A DNA stretch of 64,000 nucleotides from Kutzneria buriramensis (GCF_043575855.1 NZ_CP144375.1:4712001-4776000), one strand, 5' to 3'; counted from the first letter of the stretch, positions 18,656 through 26,856 are shown. The notes: generated by a model not told the origin, from the sequence alone. Made by a program: numbers and translations.

Positions 18656-19098
18656 TCGAAGTAGTCGAGACCCGCGTCGCCTCGGCGCAGGCCGCGCTGC
18701 TGCGCGGACCGGCCCGCAAGGCGTACGAGTCCTTCCTGGACGATCTGGCCCACCGCGGCTGCGCCGCCCTGGGCTATCGCGTCACCGGCCCGGCGCCGCT
18801 GCCCCGGCTGTGCGTGCGCCACCTGCGTGACAACGACCGAGTCGTCGTCGCCTTCGAGGGCTCCGCCCGGGCGTGGATCGTGCTCGTCGGTCCGCACGAG
18901 CAGACCGACCCCGGCCGCAACGTCTACGACGCCCTGTACGAACTCGCCGGCACCTGGCCCACCGACAACACCCGCCGCACCAAGCCCAGTTGCTGCGACC
19001 CGCGCACCGGCACGCCGCCGTCGGCCGACGCCGAGGTCATCGACGACCTCGTCCGCCGCGCCCGCGCCCTCGCCCGCGGTGGCCGGCGAATGTGGTGA
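18652..19098 (+). CDS. Putative RelE/ParE-like toxin partner
   Basis: A 148-residue protein starting at GTG 18652, overlapping the upstream stop. The segment GPARKAYESFLDDLAHRGCAALGYRV, then LPRLCVRHLRDNDRVVVAF, then AWIVLVGPH, follows the helix-helix-strand pattern of small RelE/ParE/HigB-type ribonuclease toxins. A later VYDALYELAG helix resembles that of other such toxins. The C-terminus carries a CC pair and an Arg-rich helix. Sequence similarity is too weak to name catalytic residues. Position and coupling suggest it is the second member of a toxin-antitoxin pair; a non-toxic regulatory pair remains possible. Confidence 0.65.
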   Translation: MIEVVETRVASAQAALLRGPARKAYESFLDDLAHRGCAALGYRVTGPAPLPRLCVRHLRDNDRVVVAFEGSARAWIVLVGPHEQTDPGRNVYDALYELAGTWPTDNTRRTKPSCCDPRTGTPPSADAEVIDDLVRRARALARGGRRMW

Positions 19099-19152
19099 CC
19101 GGGCGAGTCACAGCCTTGCGGACGCCGTCACCCGCCCGGTACACCCGCTGAC

Positions 19153-20409
19153 GTGACTCGACGCGCGGGGCGCCAGCCGGGCAGGTTTCGTTTGCGGTTC
19201 GGCTGGCACGTGGCGGCATGGCTCGCCCTGGCCGTCGTGATCGCCGTCGGCAGCGGCGTGGTGCTGTGGCAGTTCCTCAGTCCGCCGGACAGCGCCGGCC
19301 GCATCGAACTGCTCAAGATCACGTTGGCGGTCCCCGCCGGCATCGGTGCGGTGGTCGCGTTGGTGGTCGCGTCACGCAAACAGCATCTGAGCGAGGCCGA
19401 GCACGGTCGGCAGGAAGACGCCGCGCGCCGGGAGGACACCAAGCTGTTCAACGAGCGGTTCGGCCGGGCCGCCGATCAGTTGAGCGCGGACAAGCCCGCC
19501 GCCCGGCTCGCCGGGGTCTACGCGATGGCCGGTCTCGCCGACGACTGGCAGGCCGGCCGCCAGACGTGCATCGACGTGCTCTGCGCCTACCTTCGGATGC
19601 CCTACGTCGCGGCCGCCGAATCCGAGGACGGCCCGCCGGCGGGACAGGCCGGCTACGAGGAACGCCTCGTCCGCAACACCATCATTCGAGTGATCACGTC
19701 CCGCTTACGCCCAGGCGCGGACGTCTCCTGGCAGGGCCGGAACTTCGATTTCAAGGGAGCCGTCTTCGACGGCGGCTCCTTCGACGACGCCGTCTTCTCC
19801 GGGGCCACCAACTTCGACTACGCGATCTTCGCCGGCGAGGAGGACAGGTTCATCAACACCGAGTTCTCCGGCGGCCGGGTCAGCTTCCACGGGGCGAAGT
19901 TCCCCGACGGCGAGGCGGCATTCGTCGGCGCGAAGTTCACCGGCGCCGTCGTCGACTTCTCCTTCGCGGAGTTCTCGGGCGGACTGACCAACTTCATCGC
20001 CGCCAAGTTCCTCGCGGGCCTGGTCAACTTCTCCATGGCCAAGTTCACCGGCGGCGAGGTCGCTTTCGTCGGCGCGGAGTTCTCGGGAGCGGAGGTCGAT
20101 TTCCACGGGGCGTCATTCGACGGCGCAACCGTCGGCTTCGGTCACAGCCTCGCCGACGGCACGCGCTTCTCGCAGGGCGCGTCCTTCACCGCCGGAACGG
20201 TCGATTTCGACTACGCCGGATTCTCCGGCGGGAAGGTCGACTTCGTCGGCGCGGACATCCGTGGCGGCACGGTCCGATTGAGCACGCCGGGCGCCTACGA
20301 CGCACCGCCGGTGTTCGAGGAGAACTGGCACGACGACCCGCCTACGGGCCTACATCTGCCGGAGTCCCCCTCGGCTGTGAATCACGGGACATCACTGGAC
20401 GGGACGTGA
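19153..20409 (+). CDS. Membrane-anchored pentapeptide-repeat-like protein
   Basis: A 418-residue protein starting at GTG 19153. Two hydrophobic helices (about 19-41 and 52-73) form an N-terminal hairpin and are followed by a charged linker. A conserved helical region (about 100-165, FGRAADQLSADKPAARLAGVYAMAGLADDW) follows, as is common before pentapeptide-repeat domains. The C-terminal domain (about 195-385) has at least seven copies of a strict 12-residue repeat of the form (A)(K/E)F-x2-G-x3-F. This is a variant of the pentapeptide-repeat right-handed beta-helix. Codon 185 is TTA, rare in such genomes. The role is unknown. Confidence 0.85.
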   Translation: MTRRAGRQPGRFRLRFGWHVAAWLALAVVIAVGSGVVLWQFLSPPDSAGRIELLKITLAVPAGIGAVVALVVASRKQHLSEAEHGRQEDAARREDTKLFNERFGRAADQLSADKPAARLAGVYAMAGLADDWQAGRQTCIDVLCAYLRMPYVAAAESEDGPPAGQAGYEERLVRNTIIRVITSRLRPGADVSWQGRNFDFKGAVFDGGSFDDAVFSGATNFDYAIFAGEEDRFINTEFSGGRVSFHGAKFPDGEAAFVGAKFTGAVVDFSFAEFSGGLTNFIAAKFLAGLVNFSMAKFTGGEVAFVGAEFSGAEVDFHGASFDGATVGFGHSLADGTRFSQGASFTAGTVDFDYAGFSGGKVDFVGADIRGGTVRLSTPGAYDAPPVFEENWHDDPPTGLHLPESPSAVNHGTSLDGT

Positions 20410-20412
20410 TCG

Positions 20413-20443
20413 TCCCCTGACTGGCTTAACGCTGGTCAGGGGA
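20413..20443. terminator. Bidirectional hairpin between pentapeptide gene and tRNA
   Basis: Perfect 9-bp arms TCCCCTGAC and GTCAGGGGA enclose a 13-nt loop. It begins 4 bp after the plus-strand stop at 20409 and lies 24 bp past the 3' end of the minus-strand tRNA, so it can serve both convergent transcripts. Confidence 0.6.
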
Positions 20444-20466
20444 TGGCCACCCCAGGTTACGGAGAG

Positions 20467-20541
20467 TGCCCCCGATCGGACTCGAACCGACACTCTGACC
20501 CTTTTAAGGGGCCTGCCTCTGCCTGATTGGGCTACGGGGGC
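20467..20541 (-). tRNA. tRNA or tRNA-like gene, anticodon UAA in the standard register
   Basis: The minus strand folds as a 75-nt cloverleaf. The acceptor pairs GCCCCCG with CGGGGGC. The D arm has one C-A mismatch. The anticodon stem is GGCCC/GGGTC with loop CTTAAAA, the variable loop has 5 nt, and the T arm is GTCGG-TTCGAGT-CCGAT. The discriminator is A and CCA is not encoded. The loop places UAA at positions 34-36, which would read UUA (Leu). However, bacterial tRNA-Leu normally has a long variable arm, absent here. The isotype is therefore uncertain; a pseudo-tRNA is possible. Confidence 0.8.
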
Positions 20542-20655
20542 GTGGGGAGCCTAAGCCGTCCGACTGCCCACGGTCAGGTACTTACAGCCAATTGAGACCC
20601 TGTTCGCCCACCCGGCGGATCGGCTCGACCCCCTGTGGAGGTACGTGCGCACCGG

Positions 20656-21768
20656 TCACCGGCCCCGATCGGCGGCCAGCAGCTCGCCGAAACGCACGGC
20701 CACCCACTCGTGCACGGCGTCGGACACCTCGCTGCTGCCGGCGCGGTGCTCGAACCAGCGCCAGTCACAGTTGACATTGACTTCGAGGAACACGTACTCG
20801 CCGTCGACCACGAGGAGGTCGAACGCGGCGACCTGGAGCCGCCAGTGCCGGGCCAGCGCCCGCAGCCGGTCGGCCAGCGAGCACGGCACCTCGGCCGGTT
20901 TGACGGAGACGTTGTCGGGATCCACCCACAGCTGCGCCGGGTCGTACTTGTCGACCTGGTACCCGATCAGCTTGTCGCCGACGACGAAAACGCGCAGCTC
21001 GGTGTCGGCGGCGAGGTACTGCTGCACGATCACGGGCGCGGCCTCGGGGACGTCGCCGGCGCGGGAGGTGTCCAGCGGCCGGGGGAACAGGCCGTGCTGC
21101 ACGCCGGGCCGCGGCTCGACGAGGTGCCGCCCGGCCGTCTTGACGATGCACTGGCCCCCTCCGGGCCTGCTCCGCCCGGGCTGGGTCGTCACGGCCGTCC
21201 TGGGCGTCCTCAGCCCGAATGCGGTGGCATCGGAAAGCTGGGTGAGCCGGTTGAGATGCCCGGTGGCCCGCGCGGGGTTCACGTGCGCCCACTCGGTGCG
21301 CTCGGTCAGCCAGCCGGCGACGGTGCCCCACTGGTCCAGCGCGTACGCACCGGAGATGGTCCGGGGGTCCACGGGCATGGCGGCGAGCTCGAAGTGCCGG
21401 CGCCACACCAGCAGCGGCCGCAGCAGCCAGCGGTCGAGCTCGACCAGCGGCGCGTCGGTGTAGATCGTCAACGCCAGGTCGAGGCAGCGGTCGACGTCGA
21501 TGCGGGCCATCCGGATGCCGCGCTCGGCCAGCGCGATGGACAGCTCGTTCATCTCCATGTCGGCGGATCGGGCCAGCACCAGCACGCACGGCTCGGGGTC
21601 GCCGGTGTCCTCGACCATCTCGAGGCGGTGGATCTGCTCCTGGAAGTCGTAACAGCCGCTGGGCGCCCGGAAGACGTAGTCCTGGCCTTGCAGGAGCAGC
21701 GGGGTGGGCCGCGCGGGGAGCATCGGCTGGGGCGGGCCGTCCGACTGGGCCCGCCCAGCGCCGATCAT
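20656..21768 (-). CDS. ATP-grasp ligase, RiPP-maturase (MvdD/TgmB-like)
   Basis: A 370-residue enzyme starting at ATG 21768, two bases after the stop of a 40-codon peptide gene. The N-terminal half (about 50-170) has the VLVLARSADMEMNELSIALAERG preATP-grasp pattern seen in graspetide ligases. The ATP-grasp half has the nucleotide Lys in CIVKTAGRH, VIVQQYLAADTELRVFVVGDKLIGYQV, and the metal-binding end VFLEVNVNCDWRWFE. Such enzymes join Ser/Thr/Lys side chains to Asp/Glu side chains in ribosomal peptides by way of an acyl-phosphate. The tight coupling to a short peptide gene fits a RiPP pathway, but no transporter or protease is adjacent. Confidence 0.88.
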   Translation of the reverse strand: MIGAGRAQSDGPPQPMLPARPTPLLLQGQDYVFRAPSGCYDFQEQIHRLEMVEDTGDPEPCVLVLARSADMEMNELSIALAERGIRMARIDVDRCLDLALTIYTDAPLVELDRWLLRPLLVWRRHFELAAMPVDPRTISGAYALDQWGTVAGWLTERTEWAHVNPARATGHLNRLTQLSDATAFGLRTPRTAVTTQPGRSRPGGGQCIVKTAGRHLVEPRPGVQHGLFPRPLDTSRAGDVPEAAPVIVQQYLAADTELRVFVVGDKLIGYQVDKYDPAQLWVDPDNVSVKPAEVPCSLADRLRALARHWRLQVAAFDLLVVDGEYVFLEVNVNCDWRWFEHRAGSSEVSDAVHEWVAVRFGELLAADRGR

Positions 21769-21770
21769 GC

Positions 21771-21893
21771 TCAGTCGTCCTTCTTGCTGCGGGAGATCCG
21801 CTCCGCCCGGGCGTACTCGGCAGCGAACTCCGCGAGCGCCTGGTCCTCGATCTCGCCGTTGCGCAGCTGCGCGGCCAGGTCTTCCATCGACAT
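21771..21893 (-). CDS. 40-residue peptide, candidate RiPP precursor
   Basis: The small gene starts at ATG 21893 behind AAGAGGTG; a second ATG at codon 3 is possible. It ends two bases before the ATP-grasp start. The peptide is highly charged and probably helical (MSMEDLAAQLRNGE start, Ala/Glu-rich middle) and ends RISRSKKDD. It has no signal peptide and no Cys. The C-terminal mix of Ser/Lys with Asp provides donor and acceptor side chains for omega-ester or amide links. The TxxxxEE-type motif of classical microviridin-like precursors is absent. It is called a precursor only because of its size and coupling to the ligase gene. Confidence 0.7.
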   Translation of the reverse strand: MSMEDLAAQLRNGEIEDQALAEFAAEYARAERISRSKKDD

Positions 21894-22044
21894 CGCGGTC
21901 ACCTCTTTCCCCAAGGCGTCACACGTTCAGGCGATCCGCCCCGGGTAGTTTCGGGACCCGCCTAACGCAATGTCAAGACGACTGACACCGATCATAGCCC
22001 ATTCGGCGGATCAAGAGGGTCGTGTTGCACGCCGATACGTACGT

Positions 22045-23379
22045 TCAGCTCTTGGTGACCCGGTCGAACTCGGCCCGCGGGTCGTTGATCTGACCGAGCG
22101 ACACGACCTCGCGCTTGAGCACCCAGGAGCCCAGCCAGTCGAAGGCGACCCGCACCTTCCGGTTGAACGTGGGCATCCGGGAGACGTGGTACGCGCGGTG
22201 CATGCCCCACGCGATGAAGCCCTTGGCCTTGAAGCCGTAGACGTCGGCGACACCCTTGTACAGGCCGAGACTGGCCACCGAGCCGGCGTACTTGTGCACG
22301 TACGGCTTCGGCTTGCGGCCCCGCAGCACCGCCACGATGTTCTTGGCCAGCTGGTTGGCCTGCCGCACGGCGTGCTGCGCCGACGGGCTGCACGTGGCGG
22401 CCGGGTCGACGTCGGTCTTGGACAGGTCCGGCACGGCCGCGTTGTCGCCAGCAGCCCAGACGCCGTCCAGGCCCTGCACCTGCATGGTCGCCGTGCAGAT
22501 CACCCGTCCGCGCTGGTCCAGCGGCAGGTCGGTCTCGGCCAACACGGGGTTGGCCTTCACGCCGGCGGTCCAGATGATGGTGTCGCAGTCGTACTCGGTG
22601 CCGTCGTCGAGGACGACGTGCCCGTCCTCCATGGTCTTCACCCGGGTGTCCAGGTAGACCTCGATGCCGCGGGCCTCGAGCTCCTTGACCGTGTAGACGC
22701 CGAGGCTGTCGCGCACCTCCGGCATGATCCGGCCGGTCGCCTCGACGAGCACCCAGCGCATGTCGTCGGGGTCGAGGTTCTCGTAGTAGCGCAGCGCGTA
22801 GCGGGCCATGTCCTCCAGCTCGGCCAGCGCCTCGATGCCGGCGTAGCCGCCGCCGATGACCGTGAAGGTGAGCAGCCGCTTGCGCAGCTCCGGCTCGTCG
22901 GTGGTGGACGCCAGGTCCAGCCGCGACAGCACGTGGTTGCGCAGGTAGATGGCCTCGCCGATGGTCTTGAAGGCGATGCCGCGGTCGGCCAGGCCGGGGA
23001 TCGGCAGCGTGCGGGCGACCGAGCCGAGGGCGACGACCAGCACGTCGTAGGGGATCTCCTCGACGTGGCCGTCCAGCGCCTCGACGGTGGCCACCTTGTC
23101 GGCGTCACTGATCTTGGTGACCCGGCCGGTGAGCACGTGGCACTTGCGCAGCACCCGCCGCAGCGGCACCACCACGTGCCGCGGCTCGATGGAGCCGGCG
23201 GCGGCCTCGGGCAGGAACGGCTGATACGTCATGTGCGGCTGCGGGTCGACAACGGTGACCGATGCCTCCCGGGACCGCAGCTTCTTCTGCAGCCCCAACG
23301 CGGTGTACATGCCGACGTAGCCACCGCCGACGATCAGGATCCTCGCGGGTTCCGACTTCACTGCCGCCATACCTGCCAT
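22045..23379 (-). CDS. ndh: Type II NADH dehydrogenase (NDH-2)
   Basis: A flavoprotein of about 444 residues that passes electrons from NADH to menaquinone without proton pumping at the inner face of the membrane. The FAD-binding motif is ILIVGGGYVGMYTALGLQKKL near the N-terminus. The NADH-binding motif is FTVIGGGYAGIEALAELEDMA (about 165-185), and the second FAD motif is GVWAAGDNAAVPDLS (about 300-314), followed by the AQHAVRQANQLAKNI helix. The start is ambiguous: ATG 23379 is chosen, but GTG 23391 and an ATG nine bases downstream are in frame. It appears to be transcribed alone. Confidence 0.93.
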   Translation of the reverse strand: MAGMAAVKSEPARILIVGGGYVGMYTALGLQKKLRSREASVTVVDPQPHMTYQPFLPEAAAGSIEPRHVVVPLRRVLRKCHVLTGRVTKISDADKVATVEALDGHVEEIPYDVLVVALGSVARTLPIPGLADRGIAFKTIGEAIYLRNHVLSRLDLASTTDEPELRKRLLTFTVIGGGYAGIEALAELEDMARYALRYYENLDPDDMRWVLVEATGRIMPEVRDSLGVYTVKELEARGIEVYLDTRVKTMEDGHVVLDDGTEYDCDTIIWTAGVKANPVLAETDLPLDQRGRVICTATMQVQGLDGVWAAGDNAAVPDLSKTDVDPAATCSPSAQHAVRQANQLAKNIVAVLRGRKPKPYVHKYAGSVASLGLYKGVADVYGFKAKGFIAWGMHRAYHVSRMPTFNRKVRVAFDWLGSWVLKREVVSLGQINDPRAEFDRVTKS

Positions 23380-23547
23380 GGTCGCACCCACCGCCAGGGG
23401 CCGCAGACCACAATCGGCCCGATGTGACGGCGATCCCTCGTGAGCATGATCACGGTCGGTGGTCGCGGTGTCTGTTACGCCGGTTTTCTCCCGGTTGACC
23501 TGATCGGTTCACCCGCCCGTTCGGGTCAGCGGCGGCGCACCTTACCG

Positions 23548-24246
23548 TCACTCTTGGTCATCTGCGACCGCCTTCGCCCGCTCGAAGACGTCCCGCACCA
23601 TCTGCTGCGTCAGCCGACCGGTGAAGGTGTTGTGCGGGCTGACGTGGAAGCACCCCAGCAGGGTCAGCGGCGCGCCACCGTCGGTCGCCTCGAGGCGCAG
23701 CTCGACGCCGTGCCCGAACACCGGCCGCGGCTTGGGCACCCGCCAGCACGCCGCGCTCAGCACCGGTAGCAGCGCCTGCCAGCCGAAAGCACCCAACACC
23801 ACCGCCGCTCGCAGGGTCGGCCGCAGCAGTTGGAGTTCCTGTGCCAGCCACGGCCGGCAGTTGTCGCGCTCCTCCGGCGTCGGCTTGTTCTCCGGCGGCG
23901 CGCAACGCACCGGTGCCGCCATCCTCGTGTCGTACAACCGCATGCCGTCGTCCCGCGAGACCGCGTGCGGCTGCGACGCCAGGCCCACCGCGTGCAGCGC
24001 CTCGAACAGGAAGTCGCCGCTGCGATCACCGGTGAACATCCGGCCCGTGCGGTTCGACCCGTGCAACGCCGGCGCGAGGCCGATCACCGCGATGCGGGCG
24101 TCCGCCGGCCCGAAGCCCGGCACCGGACGTGACCAGTACTCCTCGGCGCGCGCCCGGCTCTGCGTCGCCGCCGACTCGCGCCAGGCCACCAGGCGCGGGC
24201 ATCGTCGACACTCGACCACCGCATTGTCCAGATCTTGTAGACGCAC
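23548..24246 (-). CDS. Uracil-DNA glycosylase, family 5 (UdgB-like)
   Basis: A protein of 232 residues (239 from ATG 24267). I chose GTG 24246 because GGTGGA lies upstream and the family usually begins close to the CRRCPRLVAWRE Fe-S motif. That Cys-x2-Cys motif near the N-terminus and later Cys residues form the 4Fe-4S cluster. Motif A appears as GLAPALHGSNRTGRMFTGDRSGDFLF and motif B as HVSPHNTFTGRLT. The enzyme removes uracil and some oxidised bases from DNA. The gene is divergent from the S10 peptidase gene, with starts only about 20 bp apart. Confidence 0.92.
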   Translation of the reverse strand: MRLQDLDNAVVECRRCPRLVAWRESAATQSRARAEEYWSRPVPGFGPADARIAVIGLAPALHGSNRTGRMFTGDRSGDFLFEALHAVGLASQPHAVSRDDGMRLYDTRMAAPVRCAPPENKPTPEERDNCRPWLAQELQLLRPTLRAAVVLGAFGWQALLPVLSAACWRVPKPRPVFGHGVELRLEATDGGAPLTLLGCFHVSPHNTFTGRLTQQMVRDVFERAKAVADDQE

Positions 24247-24265
24247 GATGGTTAGGGTTCCACCC

Positions 24266-25723
24266 ATGTCAGGCAACGACGAGCAGAAGCCCACCGACGA
24301 GCCGACCGACGACCTGGTGACCACCCGTCACTCGATCACCGTCGGCGGCCGGGCTCTCGAGTACACCGCGACCACCGGGCGCATCGTGCTGCGGCAGGAG
24401 AAGCACACCGAGGGCGCGTTCGACGGGAACGTGGCCAAGGCCGAGGTGTTCCTCACCGCGTACACCCTCGACGGCGCGGACGCCGGGCGGCGGCCCGTGA
24501 CCTTCGCCTTCAACGGCGGGCCGGGGTCCGCGAGCGTGTGGCTGCACCTCGGGTTGCTCGGGCCGCGCCGGGTCGTCAGCGGCGATGTCGGCACGCTGAC
24601 GCCGCCGCCGTACGAGCTCGTCGACAACGCCGAGACGCTGCTCGCCGAGAGCGACCTCGTGTTCATCGACCCCGTTTCCACCGGCTACTCGCGGGCCGTC
24701 AAGGGCGGCAAGCCCGAGGAGTTCCACGGTTTCGCCGCCGACATCGAGTACATCAGCGAGGTCATCCGGCTCTGGACGTCGCGCAACGACCGGTGGATGT
24801 CGCCCAAGTTCATCGCCGGCGAGTCCTACGGCACCACCCGCGGCGCCGCCATCGCCGAGCGGCTCCAGTCCAAGTACGGCATGTACCTCAACGGGCTGAT
24901 GCTCATCTCCACGGCGCTCGACTTCAACGCCCTGGACTTCAGCGAGGGCAACGAACTGCCGTACGCGCTGTTCCTGCCGACCTACGCCGCCATCGCCCAC
25001 TACCACGGCCTGCACGGCTCTCGGCCGCTGGCCGAGGTCGTCGCCGAGGCCACCGCCTTCGCCGAGCGCGACTACATCTGGGCCCTGGTTCAGGGAAACC
25101 GCCTCTCCGCCGACGACCGACAGTCCATTGTGGACCGTATCGCGGCCTTGACCGGCCTGTCACCGGATTACGTCGACCGGGTCAACCTCCGTATCGAGCA
25201 CATCCGGTTCTTCACCGAGCTGTTGCGCTCGCGGAGGCTCACCGTGGGTCGCATCGACGGGCGATTCACCGGCTGGGAGGGCGATTACGGGCGTGAGCAC
25301 TTCAGCCACGACCCGTCGATCAGCGCCATCACCGGCCCGTACGCCTCGGCCCTGAACCACTATTTGCGCGGGGAGCTCGGTTACCAGAACGACCTGCCGT
25401 ACGAGGTCCTCTCCGACCGGGTGCGGCCGTGGTCGTACAAGGATTTCGAGAACTCCCACGTCACCGTCGCCGACAAGCTCGCCGCCGCCATGCGCGTCAA
25501 CTCTCACCTCCGCGTGCATGTCGCCGCCGGCTACCACGACGGCGCCACCCCCTTCGCCGGCAGTGACTACGTCGTCGCGCACCTGGCCATCCCCGAGGAG
25601 CTGCGCGGCAACATCGACCTCCACTACTACGAGGCCGGCCACATGATGTACGTCCACGAACCCAGCCGCCTGCAGCAATCCGCCGACCTGGCCGCCTTCG
25701 TCCGCACCTCCTCCCACCGCTGA
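24266..25723 (+). CDS. Peptidase S10 (serine carboxypeptidase) family protein
   Basis: A 485-residue hydrolase starting at ATG 24266. A TAGGGT element 7 bp before the ATG suggests a leaderless transcript. Landmarks are FAFNGGPGSASVWLHLGLLGPRR (oxyanion region, about 75-97), SDLVFIDPVSTGYS, the nucleophile elbow AGESYGTTRG, the catalytic Asp in YHDGATPF, and His in YEAGHMMY. There is no signal peptide, so it probably acts in the cytoplasm, as do other bacterial S10 proteins. The substrate is unknown. A long palindromic repeat lies 22 bp after its stop. Confidence 0.92.
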   Translation: MSGNDEQKPTDEPTDDLVTTRHSITVGGRALEYTATTGRIVLRQEKHTEGAFDGNVAKAEVFLTAYTLDGADAGRRPVTFAFNGGPGSASVWLHLGLLGPRRVVSGDVGTLTPPPYELVDNAETLLAESDLVFIDPVSTGYSRAVKGGKPEEFHGFAADIEYISEVIRLWTSRNDRWMSPKFIAGESYGTTRGAAIAERLQSKYGMYLNGLMLISTALDFNALDFSEGNELPYALFLPTYAAIAHYHGLHGSRPLAEVVAEATAFAERDYIWALVQGNRLSADDRQSIVDRIAALTGLSPDYVDRVNLRIEHIRFFTELLRSRRLTVGRIDGRFTGWEGDYGREHFSHDPSISAITGPYASALNHYLRGELGYQNDLPYEVLSDRVRPWSYKDFENSHVTVADKLAAAMRVNSHLRVHVAAGYHDGATPFAGSDYVVAHLAIPEELRGNIDLHYYEAGHMMYVHEPSRLQQSADLAAFVRTSSHR

Positions 25724-25745
25724 CGCGCCCCCTGGGGGTGACCTA

Positions 25746-25802
25746 ATGCAGGGAAGGACGCCTTACCCGCGTTGAACGAGGGTAAGGCGTCCTTCCCTGC
25801 AT
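25746..25802 (+). repeat. Palindromic repeat element, copy 1 (57 bp)
   Basis: Perfect 23-bp inverted arms (ATGCAGGGAAGGACGCCTTA followed by CCC, and its complement) enclose an 11-nt loop GCGTTGAACGA. A second copy in the same orientation lies at 26803-26855. Located 22 bp after the S10 peptidase stop, it could also terminate that transcript. Near-identical dispersed hairpins suggest a REP/MITE-like element. Confidence 0.88.
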
Positions 25803-25842
25803 CACGGACAGAAGTGTCAGGGGTGCGGGGCAGCATCGAGGC

Positions 25843-26801
25843 ATGAAACGAGGAGAGTGGGCGGCCCGCACTGACGACCTGGCCCGGGCCAGCCACAACG
25901 GGGTGATTCGCGTCTCGACATTGGTGCAGCTCGGTGTACCCGACTACACCTCATATCGACGATGTCAACCCGGCGGTCCGTGGCGGTGGCTTCTGCCCGG
26001 CATCATCATGTTGTCGAACGGGCAACCGACACCACGTCAGCGGGTGGAAGCAGCGCTACTGCACGGCGGCCCGGACGCGGTGGTGACCGGCGTCGAGGCT
26101 GCTCGTCGGCACGGCATGCGCCAGCTTCCGACGGACGAGACCGTCCACATGCTCATCCCGCACGACCAGCATGTCCGCAGCGCCGGCTTCGCACTGGTCG
26201 AACGGACGATTCACCTGCCCGAGCCGGTTGTGCGCAACGGGATCCGAGTGGCGCCACTGGATCGCGCGGTGCTGGACGCTGTCCGTCGATGGCGCAGGAT
26301 CGACCCGGTGAGAGCGCTACTCGCCGAGGCCGTCCAGCAGGGCCGGGTCGTACCCACCGACCTGATGCTGGAACTCGACGGGATCAGTCGCCGCGGATCT
26401 GCGTTGCCCCGTCAGGTGCTCCACGAGCTGGAGCTCGGGCTACGGTCGGTTGCGGAGACGCATGGGTTGGCAGTCTGGCGGAAATCAGGTCTGCCCTCAG
26501 CACAGTGGAACGTCCCGGTACATGACGCGAAGGGTGCCTTCGTGGCAATGCCTGACGCCTGGTGGGACGACGTGGCCCTGGCGTGGGAGATCGATTCCTA
26601 CGACTGGCACTTCAACGCCAAAACTACGCCCGAACCGTGGCGCGCAACACCAGGTACGCGGGCGCGGGCATAGCTGTCGTCCAGACGCTCCCGTCGCGCC
26701 TCCGTGACGATCCGGCCGGCGTGATCACGGAACTGCGCATGGCCTATGAGGCAGCGAAAGCGCGACCCCGACCACCCGTCCGATCGAGAAACATCGCATG
26801 A
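25843..26801 (+). pseudogene. AbiEi-like antitoxin-domain/DUF559-type protein, frameshifted
   Basis: The reading frame opens at ATG 25843 and encodes an N-terminal winged-helix region similar to AbiEi-type antitoxins. A nuclease-like C-terminal region follows (MPDAWWDDVALAWEIDSYDWHFNAK). After this the frame runs into unrelated residues and stops at 26673. The sequence expected for the family (NYARTVARNTRYAGAGIAVVQTLPSRLR and the following helix) continues in another frame to 26801. Adding one A to the AAAA run at 26620-26623 would restore a 319-residue protein. No partner toxin is adjacent. The gene is bracketed by the two palindromic repeats. Confidence 0.75.
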
Positions 26802-26802
26802 C

Positions 26803-26855
26803 GCAGGGAAGGACGCCTTACCCGCGTTGAACGAGGGCAAGGCGTCCTTCCCTGC
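26803..26855 (+). repeat. Palindromic repeat element, copy 2 (53 bp)
   Basis: The same arms and loop as the element at 25746-25802, in the same orientation, with one T-to-C change in the right arm that breaks one base pair. It starts 1 bp after the end of the frameshifted gene and ends 1 bp before the minus-strand Ppx/GppA stop, so it fills the whole convergent gap. Confidence 0.88.
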
Positions 26856-26856
26856 A

